64,000 bases of DNA, taken from assembly GCF_900116645.1 (NCBI RefSeq), contig NZ_FPBO01000008.1:124001-188000 (forward strand). Direction: 5' to 3'. Below, one piece after another: positions 27,942 through 35,335 of the stretch. The stretch's first letter is position 1, and the number at the start of each line of letters is the position of its first letter. Under the pieces are notes generated by a model. That model was not told the origin of the DNA. It did not search any database and was given only the letters and a program-made list of their open reading frames with translations. The translations under genes were made by a program, and so were the position numbers. This DNA comes from Pseudoduganella namucuonensis (GTDB taxonomy: Bacteria > Pseudomonadota > Gammaproteobacteria > Burkholderiales > Burkholderiaceae_D).

Positions 27942-29858
27942 TCAGGGTCGGGATGGCGCGAAGGCCTCGCCGGACGGGTGCCGCGCTCCCGTCCGGGCCT
28001 GCGTCAGCGGCAGCCACAGTTTCAGGCAGGTGCCGCCGGCGCCGGAGGTCCACTGGATGTCGCCGCCGATGGCCGTGGTCCGGAATTTCTGGTTGGACAG
28101 GCCTTTGCCGCCTTGCGCCGTGCCGTCCACCGCGAAGCCCTTGCCGTTGTCCTCGATCGACACGGTGACGCCGTCCCGTTCGACGCCGGTCCCGACGCGC
28201 ACTTGCGTGGCGTTCGCGTGTTTGATGATGTTGGCGAAGGCTTCCTGGAGTATCCGCAGGATGTGCAGGGCGTTGACGGGGGACAGCCAGTCGAGCGCGG
28301 GAACGTCGGTGACGCCCCAGACCAGCGCGATGCCCGAGTTTTCCAGCCGGTTGCCCAGGCGGTAGCGCAGCGCGGCCAGCAGCAGCAGCAGATCGGCCTC
28401 CACCGGTTCCATCGAATCGATCGCCAGCTTCAGGTCGTCGATGCACTCCTTGAGCACCTCGGCCACGGCCGCCTCTTCGAGATTGCCCTTCTCCACCGCC
28501 CACAGGGCCGAGCGTAGCGACGAGCCGACGCCGTCGTGCATGTCCTGCATCATGCGCTGGCGTTCGCGGCTCAGCGTGGCCTGCTCCTCCACCCGCAACA
28601 GGCGCTCGAAGCTGTCCGCCAGCTCCGCCTCGCGCTGCGCCAGGCGTTGCAGCAGCGTCTCCTTGCTTCTTTCCACCTCGCCCACGGCGCTCCGGTAGCG
28701 GCGCAACATGATGTAGCTGAAGGTGAGGAAGCACAGGATGTTGGAATAGGGGCCGAGATACACGCCCTCCATGTCGATCTGATTGCTTTGCAGGAAGCCG
28801 TCGCTCAGGGCCACCAGGATGCCCGCGCCAAAGCATGCCGCCACCAGCAGGCCGCTGCCGGACCTGCGCCAGGAGGCGGCCAGGCCGGCCACGATCACCG
28901 CGCCGCCGGCCAGCAGCAGGGTGATGGAGAGCACGGCCGGCGTCGCCGCCGTGTGGTCGACCAGTCCCAGCGCGGGCAGCGTCGCGATGGCGGTCAGCAC
29001 GGTCATGCCGGTCAGGCACCGCGTCAGCCATCGCTGGGGCCGTTCATGCAATTCCAGGATGAAGAAATGCGAGGCCAGGATCATCCAGTACATGGAGTTC
29101 ATCCTCAGCCAGGTCGGGATGTCGTTGTCCAAGGGGTGGCCGAGGAAGAACAGCACGCCGCGCAGGAAGGTGGTGGCGGCGATGCAAAAATAAATCAGGA
29201 AACGCCATTCGGTGCGCCGCTTGAACCAGATCAGCAAGGCCAGCAGGCCAACCGCCGGGAAGGCCGCGCCGCACATGGCGGGCAATTCGGTTTGCAGCAT
29301 CAGCCGCGCCTGGTAGCGCCAGCGCAGCGCCCGCTCGTCGCCCAGCCAGATCGAGGTGATCGAATCGAAGCGCCGCGGCGTGCGCTCGAGGCGCAGCAGG
29401 ATTTCCCCGGCCGGGGCGCCGGCCGTCGCGGCGGGAGCGGGCAGCCCGGCCCACAGCGGTACCCGGTTGCTGTTCCAGACCGGCCCCTGGACGGCGGCCT
29501 GATGCAGCAGCCAGCCGTCGCGATACACCGCGTACCGGCCATCCGCTTTCACGCGCGGCACGTAGAGCGCGAGCGCGGCGCCCGCCGGCGCCCCGGCGGC
29601 GCGCAGGCGGAACCACGAGACCTGGCTGGGGCAGGCGCTGTCCGGCAGCACCAGGGGCAGGGCGACCGTTTTCCACTGGCCGGGCAGGCCGGCGCTGTCC
29701 ACCCGCGCCGGCGGCGGGGCGGGGGCGCCGCATGGCAGGTCCAGCATGTCGATGGTGGTGTGGCGCTGGGCGGAGGGATCGGCTGCCCAGGCCGGCACGG
29801 CGCGGAGCAACAGGAATACAAGCAGCAGCAACAGCGGGTTACGGGGAAATAAAGCCAT
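27942..29858 (-). CDS. 7TM (DISM-like) sensor histidine kinase, HisKA_3 type
   Basis: 638 residues. Signal peptide (LLLLVFLLLRAVPAWA), a periplasmic beta-rich domain (about 25-180, including WFRLRAAGAP and LYVPRVKADGRYAVYRDG) and about seven membrane segments (185-385), as in 7TMR-DISM receptors. A coiled region follows (SKETLLQRLAQREAELADSF), then the dimerisation motif MMQDMHDGVGSSLRSAL with the phospho-accepting His, and HATPase_c with EDNGKGFAVDG and GKGLSNQKFR. The kinase type is the one that partners LuxR-type regulators. It overlaps the upstream response regulator gene by 20 nt, so they are one operon. The extracellular domain suggests carbohydrate sensing, which is inference. Confidence 0.9.
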   Translation of the reverse strand: MALFPRNPLLLLLVFLLLRAVPAWAADPSAQRHTTIDMLDLPCGAPAPPPARVDSAGLPGQWKTVALPLVLPDSACPSQVSWFRLRAAGAPAGAALALYVPRVKADGRYAVYRDGWLLHQAAVQGPVWNSNRVPLWAGLPAPAATAGAPAGEILLRLERTPRRFDSITSIWLGDERALRWRYQARLMLQTELPAMCGAAFPAVGLLALLIWFKRRTEWRFLIYFCIAATTFLRGVLFFLGHPLDNDIPTWLRMNSMYWMILASHFFILELHERPQRWLTRCLTGMTVLTAIATLPALGLVDHTAATPAVLSITLLLAGGAVIVAGLAASWRRSGSGLLVAACFGAGILVALSDGFLQSNQIDMEGVYLGPYSNILCFLTFSYIMLRRYRSAVGEVERSKETLLQRLAQREAELADSFERLLRVEEQATLSRERQRMMQDMHDGVGSSLRSALWAVEKGNLEEAAVAEVLKECIDDLKLAIDSMEPVEADLLLLLAALRYRLGNRLENSGIALVWGVTDVPALDWLSPVNALHILRILQEAFANIIKHANATQVRVGTGVERDGVTVSIEDNGKGFAVDGTAQGGKGLSNQKFRTTAIGGDIQWTSGAGGTCLKLWLPLTQARTGARHPSGEAFAPSRP

Positions 29859-30519
29859 GCTGGTGGGCTTCGTAGATGGCCTCGGCCTTGGAGTTGACCT
29901 TGAGTTTGCGGTAGATGCGCCGGACGTAGGTCGGCACGGTGTGGCGCGACACCTGGATCAGATCGGCGATCTCGTTGGCGGTGAAGCCCTTGGTGATCAG
30001 GCTGAGCACCTCCCGTTCGCGCGCCGACAGCAGGGCCGATTCCTCCTGCGCGCCGATGGCGGGCGGCGCCGGCGGCGCCTGGCGGAAACGCATCAGCACC
30101 TGGCGCGCGATCATCGGACTGATCGGGCTGCCGCCGGCGTGCAGGCTGCGGATCTCCTGCGTCAGGCTGGCGGAATTGTCCTTGAGCAGATAGCCGGTGG
30201 CGCCCGCTTCGAGCGAGCGCATGACATGCGCCTCGTCGCCGAACATGGTGGACACCATCACGCCGCAGGCGGGCCAGGCGTTTTGCGCCGCGTGGATCAG
30301 GTCGATGCCCGAGCCATCGGGCAGGCCCAGGTCCACCACCAGCACGTCGGCGGCCGGGCCTTGCAGCAGGACCATGCCGGCCGCCAGTGAACTGGCCACG
30401 CCCGCCATGACGCAATCGCCGCTGGCGGCGACCGCGTCGGTGAAGGCGCGCTGGAAAACCACGTCGTCTTCCACGAGGGCGACTCGGCATGGCGTGGTGT
30501 CGGGGATCAAGGTGGACAT
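29839..30519 (-). CDS. LuxR-family response regulator
   Basis: 226 residues. Receiver domain 10-130: VALVEDDVVFQRAF acidic pair, phospho-Asp in DVLVVDLGLPDGSG, switch residues in GVMVSTMFGDE, Lys in GYLLKDNSAS. The C-terminal helix-turn-helix is LSAREREVLSLITKGFTANE, then IADLIQVSRHTVPTYVRRIY. It is the cognate partner of the downstream 7TM kinase, given the 20-nt overlap. Relatives bind DNA as dimers after phosphorylation. Its targets are unknown; the neighbouring GH operon and the divergent PEP-CTERM gene are obvious candidates. Confidence 0.93.
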   Translation of the reverse strand: MSTLIPDTTPCRVALVEDDVVFQRAFTDAVAASGDCVMAGVASSLAAGMVLLQGPAADVLVVDLGLPDGSGIDLIHAAQNAWPACGVMVSTMFGDEAHVMRSLEAGATGYLLKDNSASLTQEIRSLHAGGSPISPMIARQVLMRFRQAPPAPPAIGAQEESALLSAREREVLSLITKGFTANEIADLIQVSRHTVPTYVRRIYRKLKVNSKAEAIYEAHQHGFISP

Positions 30520-30670
30520 CTTTCAGTCTGGAACATGGTGCTGGGCCGAGCATAACACCATTTACCGGGAGAAACGGCATGTCCTCAATTTTGGGGGCAT
30601 ACGGCCAAATGTTGTTCCCTTACAATGCGAATTGACTAAATGCAATTCCACCAATAAAGCGCCAAGGCAT

Positions 30671-31477
30671 ATGCAAACCACACCATCACATAAACTTGGC
30701 GCCGGTGCGGCGTCGCTGCTGGCCCTGACCTCGCTGGCGGCCCACGCCGATGTGATCCGCGTCGATGGACTGAACCAGAAGGTCGTTGGCAGCTCGTCAA
30801 CCACGGTGGGCCTGGACGTGGATAACAGCGGCACGAACGACATCTCCCTGTCGAATAATATTACGCACTCGGGCTATTCTTATTATATGAACCGCGCGGT
30901 CACGGCCAGCGGGCAGGGCGTGGGCGCCGCGGCGGTTGCGGCCGGCACCTTGATCGGGCCGTCGATGGCGATGTCGGCAACGACGACGCTCGATCTCACG
31001 ACCACCACTACGGGAACGATGTACGAGAACCGCCCATGCGGCATCAAGGCGGCTCCGGGAGCATACGGTGAGCGGCCTTGCGGCTGGGTCGCCATTCCTG
31101 TCTACTACAATTTCACCACCATTAGCACCACCGGCGAGCACCTTTTGCTTCCGTTTCAGTTTTCCAGGGAGCAGCAGACGCAGTACGGCTGGCTCGATCT
31201 CTCCATCAGCGACCCCGGCTACGTCGCCTCCTATTACACCCCCTATACATTGCAGCCGTTCGATGTGACGCTCCATGGCTACGGCTACGACGACACGGGC
31301 GCCGCAGTGGCCGCAGGCGCGGCCGCCTTCACGAGCGCCGAGCCCGCTTCCGTGCCCGAGCCCTCGTCGCTGCTGATGCTGGCCACCGGCCTGGCCGGCA
31401 TGGCGGCTTACCGCCGCAACAGCCGCGATAGCCGAAGCAGCCGAAGCAGCCGCCGCGCCACCGCGTCGCCGGCCTAG
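30671..31477 (+). CDS. PEP-CTERM protein
   Basis: 268 residues from ATG 30671; the frame is open further upstream but that part lacks a signal peptide. Signal peptide KLGAGAASLLALTSLAAHAD. The body is Ser/Thr/Tyr-rich with a TTTTTG-type run, and has Cys pairs spaced alike (RPCGIKAAPGAYGERPCGW). Sorting tail: SVPEPSSLLMLATGLAGMAAY, then an unusually long Arg/Ser-rich end (RRNSRDSRSSRSSRRATASP) where most members stop within about ten residues. Exported, exosortase-processed, function unknown. Upstream at 30579-30635 is a tiny 18-codon open frame with a reasonable ribosome site. Confidence 0.85.
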   Translation: MQTTPSHKLGAGAASLLALTSLAAHADVIRVDGLNQKVVGSSSTTVGLDVDNSGTNDISLSNNITHSGYSYYMNRAVTASGQGVGAAAVAAGTLIGPSMAMSATTTLDLTTTTTGTMYENRPCGIKAAPGAYGERPCGWVAIPVYYNFTTISTTGEHLLLPFQFSREQQTQYGWLDLSISDPGYVASYYTPYTLQPFDVTLHGYGYDDTGAAVAAGAAAFTSAEPASVPEPSSLLMLATGLAGMAAYRRNSRDSRSSRSSRRATASPA

Positions 31478-31480
31478 CCT

Positions 31481-32371
31481 GTGGCCTTGTCACCGATGGC
31501 GGCGCCGCGCATCGCCGCGGCGCGGGCGGGCGAACTGGATCTGGCTTTCGCCCTGCTGCCCCACGTCGCCAACCAGGGCGTGGCGGCCGAATCGGTGCTG
31601 GTCGCGCGCCAGCCCGGCCAGGGCGCGATCGCCGGCGTGGCGGCGTTTTCATCGACCCCGTGGGAATCGCTGCGTGGCGGGCTGCGCGGCGCGGTCTTCG
31701 TGCTGCCTTCGCAACGGCGGCGCGGCGTCGGCGGCGCGCTGCTCGCCGCGCTGGGCGCCGCCATCCGGCGCTGGGACGTCCAATACCTGCACGCGTGGGG
31801 AGAGTGGGACGCCGGCGGCGCCCCGCCGTTCCTGGCGCGCTCGGGATTCGAGCCGCAGCGCACCCTGCGGTATTTTGAAGCGGACACCCGCCATTCGGGC
31901 GCGCAATGCGACCAGGTGCTGGCGCGCCTGCGCGCCGGCGGACGCATTCCGGAAGCCGCCGCCGTCACGACGCTGGCGCCGCGCCACCTCCCGCAGGCCA
32001 TCGCGCTGTACCGCCGCCACGCGGACCTCTCTCATGACGAGGCCGCCGCCCGTTTCGACGCGGCGCTGGCCGATCCCGCCTGCGCCGCGCTGTCGCAGGT
32101 GCTCGAACTCGACGGCCGGCTGATCGGCTTGCTGCTGTGGAAACGGGACGCCGCCGTGCCCGAGGTCGACCTGTGGATCACGCAGCCGGGCTTCCGCCAC
32201 GGTTGGCCCGCCATGCTGCTGCTGGAAGCGGCCAACCGGCAACTGGTGCGGCAGGCGTTGCCGCGCTACCGCTTCGCCTGCAACGACGCGGCCGGCACCA
32301 CGCTGCAGATCGCCCGCCGCGTCGACGCCACGCTGCTGCGCACCACCCAAACCCATGTCCTCGCGCTCTGA
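31481..32371 (+). CDS. tandem-GNAT acetyltransferase
   Basis: 296 residues from GTG 31481 (ATG 31496 is possible), 3 nt after the PEP-CTERM stop. The first half is a GNAT domain: VLPSQRRRGVGGALLAALGA is the acetyl-CoA-binding loop, followed by YLHAWGEWD and FLARSGFEPQRTLRYFE. The second half (about 165-296) looks like a degenerate second GNAT copy (LIGLLLWKRDAAVPEVDLWI, PGFRHGWPAMLLLEAAN) without a clear acetyl-CoA loop. The acceptor is unknown. The stop overlaps the next gene by 17 nt, so the acetyltransferase and the phosphodiesterase-like protein should be made together. Confidence 0.8.
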   Translation: MALSPMAAPRIAAARAGELDLAFALLPHVANQGVAAESVLVARQPGQGAIAGVAAFSSTPWESLRGGLRGAVFVLPSQRRRGVGGALLAALGAAIRRWDVQYLHAWGEWDAGGAPPFLARSGFEPQRTLRYFEADTRHSGAQCDQVLARLRAGGRIPEAAAVTTLAPRHLPQAIALYRRHADLSHDEAAARFDAALADPACAALSQVLELDGRLIGLLLWKRDAAVPEVDLWITQPGFRHGWPAMLLLEAANRQLVRQALPRYRFACNDAAGTTLQIARRVDATLLRTTQTHVLAL

Positions 32372-34226
32372 GGCGGCCGCCCCGCTGATCGTGTTGGCGC
32401 TCGACGGCGTCGACTGGGGCCTGTTGCAGGAACTGGCGGACCGCGGCCTGACGCCATTCCTGTCCAGCCTGGTGGAAGCCGGCAGCTGGGCGCCGCTGGA
32501 TTTTCCGCTGCCGGCCTGCGCCGACAGCGGCTGGATCAGCGTCGCCACCGGCATGCAGCCGGACCGCCACGGGATCCTGCATCCGCTGGCAACCATCGAT
32601 GGATCGCTGTTCGCGCGCGCGCCCGCCGCCGCCGCGCTGCGCACGCCCGCCGCCTGGCACGCAGCCGACGACAGCGGCCTGCACGCCGCCGTCATCGGCT
32701 GGCCGGCGACGCGCGGCCTGCGGCTGCGGCACGGCACGGTGCTTGCGCCGGGCGTGCAGGTGGCCCCCGGCGGCGAAGGGCAGGCGTGGCCGCTGGACCC
32801 GGCGTCGGTCTGGCCGGCCGACCTGCGCGACAGCGTGCATGCCTTGCGGCTGGCGCCGGCCGACATTCTGGATGGCGACCTGCGCTTCCTGCTTGGCCCC
32901 CTGGACGACGCGGACCGGCGCCTGCTGGCGCGGGCCGCCGCGGCGGCGCTGGCCGAATGCGCGACCCTGCATGCGCTGGGAACGGCCGCCATCGAAGCGC
33001 GCGGCGCGGACATGCTGATGCTGCGCCTGCCGTTCATCGCCGCCATGGCGGCGGCGCTGGCGGGGGTATCGGACCGGCAGGCGGCCCGCGTCTGCCTGGC
33101 GCGCTGCTACCAGTTCCTCGACCTGGTGTGCGGCCGCTACCAGAGCCTGGCCGGCCGCGAGGCCTGCTTCGCGGTCCTGTCGAACGGCGCGCGCGACGCC
33201 GGCTTCATGCTGCTGTGCGGCCCCGGCATCGCGCGCGACCGCGCCATTGCGCCTGTGTCCGCCTGCGACGTCTGGCCCACGCTGGCGGAAGTGCTGGGCC
33301 TGCCGGCAGGCGCCCAGCCCGACGGCCGGGTCATCGACGAGGCATGGGCCGCCGGCCCGGCGGCGCGCCGGCGCGCCGTGGGAGAGGCCACGGGCAAGGC
33401 CGCCGCGCCACCGGTGGCGCCGCTGACGCCGGCCGACATCGGCGCGACGCCGGCGGGGCCGGCGCTGTCGGAACAGGACCTGGCCGTTTTAGCGCGCGAC
33501 GGCGTCGCCATGCCCGGCTTCGGACCGCAAATCGCGTTCGCCCGGAACATCGAGTGCGAAACGCGCCTGGCGCTGGCGGCCATGACGGCCTTGCGTGGCC
33601 GCCGGCCGGCGGCGCTGGCGCAGCTGCGCGAACTGGCGCTCGGCTTCGGCGAGGATCCGCGCGTGCGCATCGCCCTGGCCGAGCAATTGCTGCTGGCGGG
33701 CGAATACGACGAGTGCCTGGCCTACGCGCGCGAATTTCCACTGGTGCGGGCCGGCGGCGTGTGGGCCGACGCCGTGTACGGCGTCGTCGCCTACGCCCGC
33801 GCCGACTGGCCGCAAGCGGTGGCGCGCCTAGGCGCCCTGGCGGAGACCGCCGCGGCCGCGCCATCCGACGCCGCGCCGCAGCCGATCAACGCCGCCATGT
33901 GGCTGGGCCGGGCGCACCTGGCGCGGCAGGCATGGGGGCCGGCGGCGGCCAGTTTCACGGCCGCGATCGCCTACGACGGCCGCGACCTCCATGCCTGGTC
34001 CGGGCTGGGAATGGCCGAGTGGCGCCAGGGCCGATGGCGCGCCGCCGCGGGCGCGTACGGCCGCGCGGTCAGCCTGGGGCCGCGTTGCGCATCGACGCTG
34101 CTGCGCCTGGGCGCGGCATGGGAACGCTGTGGCGACATGGCGCTCGCGGCGCAGGCGCGTGCGCGCGCGATGGCGATAGACCCGGCGGCCGTGGCCCGCG
34201 CCGCCGCCGGGACGGACCAGGATTAA
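32355..34226 (+). CDS. alkaline-phosphatase-superfamily (type I phosphodiesterase-like) protein with C-terminal TPR
   Basis: 623 residues. The N-terminal 340 follow the AP-superfamily/AlkP-like pyrophosphatase fold: LIVLALDGVDWGLLQELADR (first metal Asp), CADSGWISVATGMQPDRHGI (nucleophile Ser/Thr region), LHAAVIGWPATRGL and ACDVWPTLAEVLGLPAG. In active relatives a SDHG motif and a later His bind metal. Here the corresponding strand reads AVLSNGARDAGFMLLCGPGI, with Asp-His absent. Residues about 390-620 are TPR-like helices (ALAEQLLLAGEYDECLAYAR, FTAAIAYDGRDLHAWSGLG). No signal peptide. It may be an inactive scaffold or use a divergent metal site. Start overlaps the GNAT gene by 17 nt. Confidence 0.8.
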   Translation: MSSRSEAAAPLIVLALDGVDWGLLQELADRGLTPFLSSLVEAGSWAPLDFPLPACADSGWISVATGMQPDRHGILHPLATIDGSLFARAPAAAALRTPAAWHAADDSGLHAAVIGWPATRGLRLRHGTVLAPGVQVAPGGEGQAWPLDPASVWPADLRDSVHALRLAPADILDGDLRFLLGPLDDADRRLLARAAAAALAECATLHALGTAAIEARGADMLMLRLPFIAAMAAALAGVSDRQAARVCLARCYQFLDLVCGRYQSLAGREACFAVLSNGARDAGFMLLCGPGIARDRAIAPVSACDVWPTLAEVLGLPAGAQPDGRVIDEAWAAGPAARRRAVGEATGKAAAPPVAPLTPADIGATPAGPALSEQDLAVLARDGVAMPGFGPQIAFARNIECETRLALAAMTALRGRRPAALAQLRELALGFGEDPRVRIALAEQLLLAGEYDECLAYAREFPLVRAGGVWADAVYGVVAYARADWPQAVARLGALAETAAAAPSDAAPQPINAAMWLGRAHLARQAWGPAAASFTAAIAYDGRDLHAWSGLGMAEWRQGRWRAAAGAYGRAVSLGPRCASTLLRLGAAWERCGDMALAAQARARAMAIDPAAVARAAAGTDQD

Positions 34227-34239
34227 GGACGTGCCCGAA

Positions 34240-34656
34240 TCAGCCGAAAAGCTTGCCCCGCAGCAGGTTCATGCCTTGTTCCAGCAATGCGTTTTCCGGC
34301 ACTTGTCCATCTGGCGTCAGTTTGTCGATGATTTGAGGCAGCAGCTGGGCCAGTCCCGTGGCCGCGTGGTCGGGTTCGATGCCGGCATGCTGGGCGATTT
34401 GCGTGATATTTTCCGCGCCCAGGGCATCGGTGATCTGGTTGCCCGAGACCGGCTGGTTTTCGCCGGTGCCCACCCATGACGCCACTTGATCCGCGATCCC
34501 GCTCGATTGCAGCTGTTGCAATATCCCTTGCAGGCCGCCCGCATTGTTAATCAAACCCATCACGCCGCTGAGTAAGTCGCTTTGCGACACCGGGTCCTGC
34601 TTCTGGGCGCCCAGTGAACCGATGACTTGTCCTGCCAGTTGATCGAGTAATCCCAT
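34240..34656 (-). CDS. YidB-like (DUF937) protein
   Basis: 138 residues from ATG 34656 (MGLLDQLAGQVIGSLG), with GGGAG upstream; an adjacent ATG at 34659 is closer to the ribosome site. It shows the family pattern: an N-terminal helix, a central Gly/Gln-rich GLQGILQQLQSSGIADQVAS with WVGTGENQPVSGNQI, and C-terminal LGAENITQIAQHAGIEPD and LAQLLPQIIDKLTPDG. Length agrees with YidB of enterobacteria. The role of this family is unknown. Convergent with the phosphodiesterase-like gene (13 nt between stops). Confidence 0.88.
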   Translation of the reverse strand: MGLLDQLAGQVIGSLGAQKQDPVSQSDLLSGVMGLINNAGGLQGILQQLQSSGIADQVASWVGTGENQPVSGNQITDALGAENITQIAQHAGIEPDHAATGLAQLLPQIIDKLTPDGQVPENALLEQGMNLLRGKLFG

Positions 34657-34904
34657 CATATGCTCCCGCAAGTAGTGGTTGAGAAAAATGGCAATAATGT
34701 CATGCAATTTCCGCAACCATTAGAGCACAAGTCGGAACTCGCAGGCGTGGCTTATTTGCGGGATGCTGGACGCAGGTGTCCTTCCGGTAAATCTGCATGA
34801 ATTTGTTCGCCTTTGATGGTATTGGTTTACACGGTTGTTGCCGCTTGCCCGATTTTCATTTTCACCTTGGTGGGCGTGGTAGATGTTGATGTCTTTGCCG
34901 TGCC

Positions 34905-35301
34905 GCGCGGCGGCGAGCATACCCGGCCGATCTAACAATCGTGACCAAGAGCGGTGCGCGCCGCGATGCCAGTGGAGCGTGGCTGCCGGTGTGGTCACGC
35001 GAGGACTTGGTCCAGGCGGCCCACGACAATTTGCGTAACCTTGGGCTGGAGGCGCGGGAGGTGGTCAACCTGCGCAGCATGCTGAGCGCGCAGGCCCGCT
35101 GGAAGTGTCAGCCGGGACTGGTCCGGCACATTGGCCTGAGCAATGTGACGCAAGCTGCTGACGCTTTCGCCGAACATCCTGCTGATCCCGGGCGCTTCAT
35201 CGCCCGCTCACCTGCAAGAGAACCTTGCGTCGGCCCGGCTGGCATTGCCCGCCGGGGCGCGTGAACGGTTGAACGCGTTGGCGGCAGCCGGACAGGGCTG
35301 A
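34905..35301 (+). pseudogene. aldo/keto reductase remnant
   Basis: From about 34914 one frame reads AYPADLTIVTKSGARRDASG, then REDLVQAAHDNLRNLGLEAR, EVVNLRSM and LVRHIGLSNVT, matching the middle of an aldo/keto reductase (residues about 70-170). After about 35150 homology moves to another frame: TLSPNILLIPGASSPAHLQE, then NLASARLALPAGARERLNAL, ending TGA 35301, the usual family C-terminus. The N-terminal third, a middle block and the reading frame are lost. No start or ribosome site. A dead gene filling most of the gap 34657-35335. Confidence 0.8.
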
Positions 35302-35335
35302 CCTGGAAATGAAAAACGCCACCCGCCGGTGTTTT

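Noticed and set aside
28536..29852. Plus-strand open frame opposite the 7TM sensor kinase
   Set aside because: Gln/His/Arg-rich antisense frame; the minus strand shows membrane segments and kinase motifs.
34941..35264. Intact 107-residue protein
   Set aside because: It is an internal fragment of an aldo/keto reductase that shifts frame and lacks both ends.
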